From: Gymnogyps californianus
Lineage: Eukaryota > Chordata > Aves > Accipitriformes > Cathartidae
Direction of reading: 5' to 3'
Assembly: GCF_018139145.2 (NCBI RefSeq)
Contig: NC_059486.1
Coordinates: 248,001-312,000 of the forward strand
Length of the DNA: 64,000 nucleotides
Shown here: piece after piece, positions 1 through 41,200 of the stretch
Layout of the letters: the number at the start of each line of letters is the position of its first letter
How positions within the stretch are numbered: position 1 is the stretch's first letter
Notes under the pieces: model-generated
Told to the model about the DNA's origin: nothing
The model's input: only the letters and a program-made list of their open reading frames with translations
Databases searched by the model: none
Program-made: the position numbers and the translations under genes

Positions 1-83
1 CGTGCCACCGGCTGCCCCACTCCAGGCTCTCCCTGGCACCGGGGAGGCACAAGCGACCTCATCCCCTCCCTGGGACAGCTCAC

Positions 84-29210
<29,127 letters not shown>

Positions 29211-32016
29211 CCCCGCCCGGCCCGGCCCGCCGCCGCGGAAGGAATTTCCCGCGCTGCGCCCGGTTCCCGCGAGAGCGAACCCCCCCCCTTTCCCCGCCAC
29301 GCCCCGCCCCGCGGCGAGAGCGCCAGTCAGAGAGCGGCCCCGCCTCCCCCGCGGGCACCTCCCGCCAATGCCGGATGGAGCGCCCCGGCACGCCCCGCCC
29401 CGCCCCCGTCGCGCCCCGCCTCCCGCCGCGCTCTGCCCGCCCAGCTGCCATCGCCGGTGCTGCCCGTTGCGGGCCCGGCCGGCAGCCCGGGCGGGAGGCG
29501 GCTCCTCCGCTGCTCGGGCAAAGCGGGTGCTGCGGGGCCGCAGCGAAGGCAGCCTGCTGCCCGCTCCTGGCTGCATCACTGAGCGCCCCTGGGTCGGCCG
29601 AGGCATGACTGAGGGTTTCTCCCGCAGCCCGAGAGGTGGAAGGGCGGTGCGGCGCACGGTGCGTGTGCGCAGAGACATAACGGCGGGGCCGTCTTCGGCA
29701 CCGCCCGCCGGGATCCCCCTGCCCGGCCGCTGGAGCCCAGGGAGCTGGGGTCCCTGCCCAGGCTGGGGGATGCGGCTGCCGCTTTCCCCTTTGTGGATTC
29801 AACCAGCGGCGAAGCTGGGCACGTGTCCCAGGGACACACGCGTGGACACGCAGACACAGGACACACAGACGGCCACAGGCAAGGCGCTGCCGTCATCAGC
29901 ACCCACGCGCAGGACCCACATCACACGCCAGCCCCGTCCCTCCTCCTCTGGGGTGGCAGAGGCGGGAGGTCACTAGTGCAGGCGCACGCACACTCGGGGT
30001 TCACAAGCACACGCACACTCGTGGGTCCCCCAAGCACCGGCATGGCCCTTCTGTCCCCCTGGCACCCCTGCCTGGACCCCAGCCCTCAGACCCACCCCAC
30101 AGGTCCTTGACTCACCAGCTGGTCCACCTTGAATTTTGCTGGTGAATGCACAGGCACACACACCCGGTTTGGGGGGGATACTCTCGCCCCCCCCACCAGA
30201 CACACAGGCTGTGACACACAGTCCAGCTCCAGCTGCACGGAACCCCTCATTCACCTCACACTGGTCCCCCCCAGTAGCTAGTTTTGGGGACACCATTCCC
30301 ACCGCACAGCTGGAGGTTAAAGACCCCCACTCACTCCAGTAGCTGCACTGGGACCCCGCTCACTCCAGTAGGTGACACCAAATCCCCTGACAGGTCTCAC
30401 CCGTAGCTGGCACTTGGTCCTTGCAGCACACACTCCCACGGGACAGAGAGTGAGGTGACGCAGAGAAATAGTTAAGAATATATTTTAATATAATATTTAT
30501 ATAAATATAAAAAGACAGGACAAACTGTGGTCACGAGGCACAGGGCTCAGCCAAACTGGCCCCGGTTTACACCCAAGTGGTCCCTTTTATAGCCCTGTCT
30601 GCCTCCCCCGGCTTTCTTCCTCCTGGTTCCCCTTCCCGTCCCCACGGGCCCATTCCCGCACGCCCCCCAGCCCGTGTGTGGGGTCCCCCTGGTTCACACG
30701 CTCAGCACCTGCAAAGCCCAGGCTGATCCTCCTGGAAGGGCCAGCCCCAGTGTGGCTTCTGGATAGCCCACGAATTAGCGTGAGCGGCGATGTCTGGTCC
30801 CCTTCGCTGCCTCCCTTGTCATCTGGCGGTCAGGTCTGCGTCCCTGCGTGGTCTTGTTCCCAGCTTCCTCCTTTTCGTATTATCCCTGGTTGCATTGAAG
30901 GTCCCCAACCCTTAATGGAGCAGAGACACACTCTAGCATGTTTCAGCAGCGATGTGCTCTCCAGGCGTTCAAGAGAAGGAATAAATATAATACTTTCTGA
31001 AGCAATACTTAAGGCAGCAGTCTCATTTCCACCCCACAAAGCCATGGAGCGTGTGGTGGGGATCATTTCACTCGACACTCCCTGGAAGCTCCTTTGAAGC
31101 ACTTAGGCAAGTCTGAATTTCACCTGAGCTTGATCCAAAAAAACCTCTTCTTAGATACTGGACACCAGAGCAGACTGCTCCTGCCCTGACTGGTGTGTTG
31201 AACCGCAGGAGGATGCCATCAGTGAAGGCATCCACATGATCCAGAAAGGAACTGACTTTATGGATGCAAAGAATGTAATTAAAAAATAATCTGCTGGCTT
31301 TTTTTTGAACGTAAAGCAGCTGCTATTGAGTCAGACTTTCCCTGAAGATGCATGAACCTGTATCTCTTATCTTTGCTATTTTTTGTGGCTTCTTTGGGAG
31401 GGGCTCCTTCACATGGCTGCTGTGGGGGTCAGGATGCTTGTTTGCTCCTTCAGTGAATTTTGGTCATTTGGGTAAACTAGGCTGGAGGGAAACGAGGGGA
31501 AGGTTTGACGTTGATATGGGTTCGCATCAACATCTATGGCTTGCTGTGGCTTGTGCATGAGAACAAACCTCTGCAGAGAGCTCTGCGTGGTCAAGCAGCT
31601 CCCCTCCTCCAGCCGTGAGAGGAGCCCATGGACACTGAGGACGGGGAGGCTGAGCTGGAGGTACCTGTTGTGATGGGAGCTCCTCTGCTAGCAGCTGCCT
31701 GCAGCTTCTGGAGAGGCAGAGGCCCTGTCTCAGGGAGGCAGACAGGTCCGAGGTTTTGGCACTGGATTGGGAACCAATGTCTCTTGTTCCAGCAGGTTCT
31801 CACCAGTGGCCAGTGTGACACTGGTCATCCACTGCTGGCAACCAAGTCAGCCAAGCAAGGCAGGCCTGAGACCGGGCAGTTCAGAAGGCTTATTGCTGCT
31901 TTGCACCATGGATTTTGCATTGAAATGTCAGGACTCAGGTGCTGGTAAACCAGACTGCCCTTCCGTTGCTCCCGTAAGCTGAGCAATGGGAGGAAAAGCA
32001 GTCTGCTTTCCCAGGC
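29211..32016. other. Intergenic region between POLE and the FIIND-CARD gene
   Basis: No recognisable coding exon. It holds the upstream part of the CpG island, short CACACG-rich repeats around 29820-30100, and an AT-rich stretch at 30475-30515. There is also a TATAAAAGGG on minus at 30582-30591. The 3' UTR of the FIIND-CARD gene must lie in the right part; I could not place its end. Confidence 0.6.
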
Positions 32017-32270
32017 CTAGCTGGACTGCAGGTCTGCGATGAGGTACGGGTCTTTGATCTGGAGGATCCGGTAGAGCTGTTCCTGGGCCTTCAGCCCTTT
32101 CTTCTCAGCTAGCTCCAGCAAAATTCGGTTCTTCCTTTGACTCGTATCTTGACCTTGCACCTCCTCTTCTTCATCGCTGTTGATGACGTTTGCATTCCGT
32201 AAGTATAGCAGGATGGTGGAAAGCTGCCTCATCCTGGAGCAAAGCTCGGTCTTGTGCTTCCTCATGAAGG
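32017..32270 (-). CDS. FIIND-CARD gene last exon, CARD
   Basis: 254 nt including the TAG stop. [14 protein letters not shown], then an acidic loop (NSDEEEEVQ), then [17 protein letters not shown] and [12 protein letters not shown]. It aligns along its length with the CARD of human CARD8 and would be expected to recruit caspase-1 directly. Confidence 0.95.
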
Positions 32271-35200
32271 CTGCGGCTGGCAGACACCAAGCCCATGTTA
32301 CTGTGCTGCACGCAGCCAGGCAGCCGCAGGCGAGTGCCACGCTGCGGTACGTGGCATCCTAAGCCAGCGGACACCATGGCTGCGCACCCTGTCCCACAGC
32401 CACGTGTCTCCATCCCTCCACCAAAAAGGATGGGCACCTGCTGCGCCAGTGGTGGGAGCACTGGAAGGAGGGCAAGGAGGGGGGCAGGAACGTGAAGTCA
32501 GAGCTGGGGGAGGTGAGGTTGGTGGCAGCCCCCATCAGCTGCCAGCAACTGTCCCCTCTGGGATTCCTGTCCCCTGCCCTGCACGGTGAGGAGCTCCTAA
32601 CTCAGAGCACAGGCCGCTCAAAGCTCTGAAGTCTCACAGGACTGCAAGCGGTTTGTAAAGAAACAGAGCCTGGAAAGGCAGCCGACGCCAGCGGGGTGCT
32701 GAGCAAGCCACGGGTCAGTGCAGTGGGCAGCGCTGCCCGGCTTCTCCTCCTATGCGAGGCTGAAGTGGGCACCCAGATGGGCATCTCCTTGTAGAATCAC
32801 AGCATGGTTTGGGTTGAAAGGAACTTTTAAAGATCACCTAGTCCAACCCCCCTGCCATGGGCAGGGTCATCTTTCACCACATCAGGTTGCTCAAAGCCCC
32901 ATCCAGCCTGACCTTGAACACTTCCAATGATGGGGCATCCACAACTTCTCTGAGCAACCTGTGCCAGTGCCTCACCACCCTCAGCATAAAAAGTGTCGTC
33001 TTTACATCCAATCTAAACCTGCCCCCTTCCAGTTTAAAACCATTGCCCCTTGTCCTGTCCTTGCTCTTGTCTGCCACCCCACTCTCCTGGTGCTCTCGGG
33101 CAGGTTGTAGGCCAGTGTGGTGACTCCACATTCATGGCAAGGAAAAAGAATAACGCTGAAATGTCCAAATTTGTGTCTATCTGAGCCAGGCCTGTCTGCC
33201 TCAACCTGTGGCTTAGCTGCCTGGGTGTCCTCTTGGATCTGGCCTTTCACCAGTAAGACGAGATGCAAGAGGTAATGATGAAGTGTTGTGGCCCTGGAGA
33301 AATTCGGCTGGGATAATACCTGCAAAACTGCTGGGGCAGCATGTTGTTGTTACTGTATTTGAAGCAAGTGGAAAGCAAAGCCCCTTGGTCAGAAACTCCT
33401 GGAGCTGCTGTAAAGGTGGCCCTGCCGTCCCCTCTGCCAATGCCTGGTTGCAGGGTCCTTCCCAGGGCCGTCACTCCCACCGAAAACGCTCCCGTTTGGC
33501 ACAGGGGCTGTCAGCCCCCGAGCTGGCTGTATGGCATGTAGCAGCTGTACCACTTACTAGAACTCCAATGAAATATTATTTATGGACCGTGAACTGTACT
33601 AGCTGCAGCTCATTCTCTGTAGCAACAGCTTGTCTGTCCCCAAAGAAGGTAAACCAGTTTGGAGGGTCACCTGCACTGTGCCACTTTACCCACCAGCATG
33701 GCACAGAGCGTGCTGCCAGCAATGTGGGAATAAAAGCTTGAGGTTGCAGCTTTCAAGGCTTTTTGTCCAGAAACTATGATAAGGATGGGAAAAGAGGCTG
33801 ATATCTGCTTTAAACCAGAGGATGGTAAGCGCCAAAGAAATAGATTCAGACTCTAGAAATGCAGCTCTGAAACATTGTACTGACCTGACAAGGTCTTGGA
33901 GACACGGTCAGGAAGACTAATATCACCTGAAAGAGAAAGGAGAGACATCACTGAAATGATGGTGCCTAATCTTCCACAACATCTTCCTGAGGTGCCTAAT
34001 CCTCCACGAAGCCATTAGCCGTTCCTCCTATTGTTCCTGCCCATCTGTGGAGAACTCCATAAAAGGTCCTGGGCTTTGCACGGTTGTAGGTGTTACTTTT
34101 AGGGGGTGCTGGATTCGACTAACAGAGAAGGGGTCTCAAGGCACGCTGAGCACTACCATACCCTGCGCCTGCGAGATGCTGCTGCCCGCGGCTCCTCTGC
34201 CAAGCTTTCCCACAGAGGAACCCACGGGTGAGTGTTGCTACGTGAAGTTAGTGGCATGTGCGGTGGCTGCTGAGCCGACCCGGCAGCGGCTGGGCAGAGA
34301 GAACCAGAACCTGCCGCTCTGGAGCTGGGTGCACCTTAAGATGTTGATTTTCACGGAAATCTTGGTATTCTCCTTACCTCCTCTGCATGGCACAGTGGTT
34401 GCACTAGCACGTCCGTGGGTGTTTGTTACATTAATGGACTTCTAAAAATAAGTCAGATTTCTATGCAAACAGTAGCCAAGAGAACAGAGAGACACCGATA
34501 GTACTGTCATGCTCTCTTAAACTCCAGCACCTGAAACTCCACATTAAATCTGAAGGTCTGGTCTGCTGACACTGGGGTGTCCTTTCAGGCCCCTGTTCTT
34601 CAGTGGCCAACTGCTGCATACGCAGGGTTTGCTTTCCCTGCAGGACATGGGGACGACTGTGACCACAAAACGTGTGAGGTCTGCGTGGGTGGTGCACCTC
34701 TGCTGCTGCTAAGGTGAATGAGCCCCTGGATGGACCTGCTGTTCCTACCTGATCTCACTGACGCCCTCCAGATCACGGTGTCATTGCGTGTGTCTGTCAT
34801 ACAGAGCTCGATTTCCTCTGCCATGTTTCTGATGTAGATCTCGACAAAGAGCTGCTGTTCCTTCGGACTCTTGTAGTAAAACGGCAACTGTGCCTGTAAA
34901 GGTAAGAAGCAAGTTGAGTCTCTCTCACCGTGGGGAGCTGCAGTGAATTCACATACATCATCCTGTGTTTCCTGGCCATACCAGCAAGAGGAAAGACAAG
35001 GGAGGAAGATGCACACGTCAGGGCTCTGTTATGCTGCCAATATCACAAATTTTGGTTGGAAGGGACCTCTGGAGTGTCTTATCTGACCTACCTCTCAAAG
35101 ATGGACCAATGTCAAGTCTAGATCTGCTCAGCCGGGGCTTTGTCTAGCTGAGTACTGAAAACCTCAAAGAGCAGAGATTCACCGCCTTCTAACCTTCTCT

Positions 35201-38200
35201 GATGGCTGCATCTCCACCGAGCGATAAAATTTTTCCTAACATTTGGCCTGAACTTCCCAGGTTACAACTTACGGCTTTTACCTGACACTGCTGAGAGCTT
35301 GGCTCTGTCATCTTTACAACTGCCCTTCAAGGCAGAGTGCCCAGTTACTACCTGGTCATTCCAGGAAGTGGGAAAACCAAACCCTACCTCGTGATTCACT
35401 TTAAGACTGTCTCTCAATTAAGCTGAAGGTTCTGGCTGTTTGGGGCTGCGCTCAGCTCAGTAGCAGGGTTGTAGCTGCAAGGGGGAATGATGAATAAGCT
35501 GGAGGGGAGGGATGCCATTCAGAAGAACCTGGAAAGGCTGGATAACTTAGCTGGCAGGAGGCTCATGCAATTTGGCAAAGGCAAACATAGAGTCCTACGT
35601 CTGGGATGGAGTAGCCCCACACCAGCCAAGAGCCTGGGCACAGGGTGGACACAAAGCAGCTTCTCAGGGAAGGACTCGGGAGTCCTGGTGGGCATGCAAG
35701 TTGAACAGGGGTCAGCAGTGTGCCCTGGCAGCAAAGCCTGCCCGCACCCCAGGCTGTATTAGCAAGACCACGGCCGGCACAGTGAGGTCAGGGATTCCTT
35801 CCCTCTGTCCAGCACTTGTGAGACCACATTTGGGCACTGGGTCCAGTTTGGGGCTTCCCAGTACAAGAAAACACAGACATCCTGGAGCAAGGCCAGCTCC
35901 AGGCTGGAGTGCACGATACGCAAGCAGAGGCAGAGGGAATTGGGTGTGTTCAACAGGGAGAACAGAAAGTCACGGGGAGAACTAATAACTGTCTTTAACT
36001 ATGTGAAGGGGGACTAAAGAAAAGACAGAGCCAGCCTCCTGGAGGTGCACAGCGATGAGACGAGAGGCAACAGGCACAGGCTGCAGCAAGGGAAACTCCG
36101 ATTAGATAATAGGGAAGAAAAATTACAATGAGGGTGTTACAACACTGGACTAGAGACCCAGAGAGGCTGTAGTATCTCCATCCTTGGAGATATTCAACCT
36201 TGACTGGACATGGCCTTGAGCACCCTGAGCTAACTTTAAAACTCGCACGCTTTGAGCAAGAGGTTGGACCAGAGACCTCCTGAGGTCCCATCCAACCTAA
36301 GTTTTTCTGGTTCCCTTTTCATGATTATGGTGCAGTGCAGACCCATGAAAGGAGATTTTCATAACCAGCCATGAACGTGCCATTGGACTGTCATCAGCTG
36401 CTCTCTGGATGTCACAAACTCCTGTGTAAAACAAGTAACCACAAGGACTAAATGGCCAAATCTTCCCAGATTTTTCCAGCCATTGTAATCTGGTTGCCAC
36501 AGGGCATGGTGCCCAAAATCAGAAATCCTCAAACGGAGTTTCAATAGAGAAAGAAGCAACGTCACATCTTGGCAGAGAGCAAAAGTCTCTCTCCAGTCCT
36601 GCTCCTCAGCTGAAGGAAACTCACTGCAGAGGAAATGAAGATGAAGGACTTGGGACCACATCTGAGTCAACACCTCTGAAATTCCTTCTTGATATGCAGC
36701 TATGGTAAGTCCAACAAGTCCCACATTATGATTTCTGCCATAAGAAAAAACAAATGCAGCCCCTTTGGGGCTTTGGGGTGTGCTCCGTGCTCTTTCTGGG
36801 AATGTGTATCATGAAATATCTGCCACTTGTAACTAGTACAGCTCCCTGCACCTCTGAGTCATAGTAACACATATGCTCTGAGACATAGTAAGACAGATTC
36901 TGGCAGCAGAATATGGCCGAAGACAGAGACTTCTTGTATTTTCTATTTCACTGCAAAAAAAAAAAAAAAAGGGAACAATCCCACTTACTTCAGGTGTTAT
37001 CACCACGGGATTTGTACTGGTCACCCGGTAAATGCAGCCGAAGAACAGAGGGTTGAATGGAGGAGGCTTGGGAATAAGCTTTGAATGCCAATTCATTTCT
37101 TGTTTTTCAACGGCCTGTAAACACCAAGCACCGCTTTTGAGAAAGGGGAAAAAAAGAGCTGTGAACTGGAGGTAGCCCTCAGAAAGTCAAGAAGAGACGA
37201 GACCGACCCAGTCAGTACAGACCGCTGAGTGTGTATTACAGGCAGGGCTGTGCTTCAGGGGCCAGGCAGCTCCCGCTTGGCACAGGCAGGAACCTACTGT
37301 GTGCAGGCAGGAGCACGGGCAGGGTAATGCACTGTCACTCTGTGAAAGAGGGTAATGGCTTGCACACAACAGGAGAAGGGCTGGCATGCAGCCACCTATT
37401 GCGGTGCCTGGCAGCAGCCAGGAAGTCCTCCTTCTGCTCCGTGTTGCAGAGCATCCTGTGCCACGGCTTCGCTCGTGCTGGGACGTGCCGTCCCAGCCAA
37501 AAACACGGAGGGCGCTTCCTGGAGGCATCTGTGAGAGAGGAGAGTAGGGAGAGGCAGGAGCAAGGATGCTGTCCTGCAGTGGGAGATGGGAGCGCAGGAC
37601 CGTGTGTGAATCACTGGTGGCAGGAAAACCGGGAGGCATCTCTGCTTATCAAATCCAGTCCCTGCTACTGCAGCCACTCCAGATGTCATCCTTTTTTGAC
37701 CCGGTCAAGCTCCCTCCATCTTACCTGCTTCACAGAGTTGTCATCTGGGATCAGGTAGAGGTGAAGAGTTGTATTTGCAGCACTGAGCTGCTGGAAGATC
37801 AGCACCAAGGAGTGCATAGGGAATGAACTTAAGGTTGAACGTATCCTCCTCCAAAGCACCCCAAGCAGTGAGAAGCTGGGATTCTCCAGGACAGCAGAGA
37901 AAGTGATCACTCTGGTCGGTCTCTCCAGGGTCATCTTCCCAGATTTAAAATGGGCAATGGAGCACAGACTGGTATTTACGTCTTCTGCAAGAGACAGCAA
38001 AGGCAACAAGGTTCTGTTTAGTTGTCCTGGCACCCTCTCAGGCTGCCTCCTTCTCTTTAAGGCTTTAGCAGCAGAAAGGAGACATGCGCCCACACACGAT
38101 GACATGCTCTGCTTTAGGTCCCATGTGTGCCCGGGCTCTTGGGCTTCAGCAGGGAGTTGCAGCCTTTGGTAGTCTTCCTGCGGGCTCCGAAAACTGCAAA

Positions 38201-41200
38201 TCTGAAGGTGGCAGCTTGGGACCGTGAACATTGTCAGACTGCACCCATGCAGCATCCTGCCTACAAGCACCGCACCACCACGTACCGGGGAGGCAGACGG
38301 CCGCTGAGTGACAAGTCACTGTGGTTTTTGATCACCAGAGCAGCCTGAACATCCTGAGGTGACATCCCTACAGATGACCGGGTCAGAGAGCTCTGCTGAT
38401 GCCCAGTTACCCAGATTATCTCTGGAGCACACTTTGCTATTAACCTGAAAGATTAATATAATTACAGCATTTTGCTTAGCACAGCTATGTCAGTGAAGAG
38501 TGCGTAGAGCCACTTTTCGGCTGACATGGCTGTACTTGCCAGGCCCTGGGCACGAGACGGAGCCACACAATGAGAAACTCCTTTCGCAGCGTGCTCCAGG
38601 AAGAGTCCCTCGGCCAGCACACCCAGTGCCTGTGTCAGGGCCCCCAGCACAGGGCACTGGGACTCCTCTGCACGCTCTGCAGCCCAGCTGCGCGGGTGCT
38701 GATGCTCCTTCTCTCAGCGCTCGTTAAGAGCACCGCAGGGCAGAGGACCCAGATCCAAGCCTTGTGGCTCCTCATGTTGCCTGGGTGAAAATGGACAACT
38801 TCATTCCACTTATTCTTCTGCCTGGGACAGCTCTGACCTTCTGCATCCCACCTTGGGGTGGTCCAGCCTGTGGGTGGGTGCAGCTGGCCGGCTCCTGTCC
38901 TGGTGGAGCAGAGCAGGGATGGCCGTTGCCATCTACAGCTGCCATAGATGCAAAGAGCTGAGAAACTCTCTGGAGGAGCCTGGGGGCTGATCCGCAGCTG
39001 GGCTGGGGTAGTGCCCAGGGGGCATCACGGCAGCTGGGAGGAGAGCCTGGGCGAGGAGGGGCTGGTGGTGCAGAACGAGAGCTGGGGAAGGGACCACTAC
39101 GAAGGCTTGGTAGAAAGTGAGAGAAGGATGAAGGACACCAAAGCAAAGCAGAGGAATACAAGAGAGTACAGGGGACCTCAAAGGGAAGGGAGAATTTGGC
39201 CGTGTCTGGAGAGATGTCTCCAAGGAGCTGGAGACGTCCCCGGCGGGGGACAGGCTGAGGGATGGTGGCTTGGGAGACCCAGGTCCCTGCGGCTGCTGTA
39301 CCTGCCAGGCAGATGAAGTGGGGGAGACGCACCGCCTGCACGACCCCAGGCTGCACATTGATGTGGAAGAGGGGTCCGGCGGGCACCCATATTTCCTGGT
39401 CAGCCTTGCTCAGGTGCCTGGTCCAGGTGGCATATCTGTAGGTGATGGTCACTGGTGACTTCACCTCGAAGCTGAGGCCTGTGATGGAGCACTGGAAGAT
39501 GCCTGCACCAGGGAGGTGAGCTCTGCAGGTGGAAGGGATGACAGGTTCATGCCACCTGGGACAGGGCTTTTGGAAGGTGCTCCCACCGCGCCCGACAGCT
39601 CTTACCGGTACATGGTGCGGTACTTCAAAAAGTCTTGGGTTATCTCCGGCATCACTACTGGAAGATCCTGCAAACCCAAATGCAGCCGGTTTGGGACTGA
39701 ATGGGTGCTGCTTGCAGGAGGCGTGCTGGGATTTACAGTGAAGCACGATGCAGCTTGGCGTGGGAGCTCAGAGCCTCGCAAGCATCAGCAGGGGATCAGC
39801 AGCTGCTGCCTGGTGCCCAGAAAGGCATCACTCTCATCACTGAAGGGGCCAGAAAAATCATTGACTGGCAGCTCCTCTGCCCTGGGACCCGAAACAAGCA
39901 CTGGCCATGTCTGAGGCTCATGACCCCTTTAATGCGGATCCCTGTAGCGGTGCCCAAGAGAAATCCTGTGTGCAGGCACAGCAAGGACAACCGAACACTT
40001 AGCCCCACTTGGGTAGATGCCACTGGGGTGGGGAAGGCATTGGTTAGTCCATGCACCCCTCACGCATCGGTAGGAAAGATAATGGGTGGACATGCAGAGC
40101 AGCTCCCGGAGCTCCAAACTACGTGTTTCACCCACCAATTTTTAGGATGTATTTTGCAAATGGGAATTCCAGATAGGAAAGTTTCTGCTTCCTGAGAGAG
40201 AAAATTTTGTTGGCTGCTGACTTTCTTGTGAGTAAAGCCTGGGCTGTTCCCTCTCTGCCATGGTGTATCAGCAGAGAGGACAGTGGCCACAGGCAGATGA
40301 AGTGTTTAGCAGCGAGAATAAATTTGGGATGCGAGCAAGTGGAATTTGTCTTCCCACAAACTTGAAAACTGGGGCAGCGCGTGCTGAGTTAGCATAGCAA
40401 AAGAGACTGGACTCTTCTGGAGGATGAAGAATTGCTGTGAATAACAGGTTTTGAAGGCTCACCCAACCTCCCAGGCAACAGCCAGCGTCAGTCCCCAGGC
40501 TCCCTGCTGTGCCATTTCATTTGGGTGCGACAGTGCCTTGCCAGGACCGGCAAAGCCCTTACCTCCCCCATGCAGCGCCGGCAATTTCCCTGCGGTGCTG
40601 AGCCCAGGTTCAGCCAGTGACAGCTCTTCTGCAGAGGGGAACATAGGGGAAAGCACTTGCAAGCTGTATTTCTCCCCTCCAGCCATGCTTGCCTGCTGGA
40701 GGCAGGAGGAGAGGACTTCTGAGAGCACGAGCAGCATGTCCAGCGTCAGATCTAGTGCTGGCCCTGCTCCCCACTCCTGCAGGGAGGAGCTGCACCCGCC
40801 TGGCCTGCCAGCAGGGTGAAGTCCCCCTCCTGGGACCGAGGGCAGCACCTGCCAGCTCCTGCCACCCGGCACGGTGCTGCGGTGGCAACAGGCAGCGCCA
40901 GACCCTCCATCCACAGAGCCGGCTGTGAGCCTGCGTGCTGCAGCCGTGCCTTCCTCCCCAGCCCCGTGGTGCTCCTCACTCAGGCACCCCAGCCTCAGGC
41001 ATCGTGTCCTGCGAGACCTCACCTCTGCGCTCACCGAGTCCTCGTCTGTCAGAGATTTGTGAGGGACTTCCATCAGCTCCCCTATGACTAAGTCCGCGAC
41101 TGGAACGAGAGGAAGACATTGTCACTTTTGCCTCATGTTTGGGAGAAGAAGCCATCCTCAAGCAGCCTTCGCCCAGCCTTCCCGATCCCGTTAGCTGCAC

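Noticed and set aside
29211..30470. PXMP2 first exon expected head to head with POLE
   Set aside because: I searched the plus strand for the PXMP2 N-terminus and found no match, so none is annotated.
31628..31948. 106-codon plus-strand frame
   Set aside because: It is antisense to the likely 3' UTR of the FIIND-CARD gene and has no domain or supporting signals.
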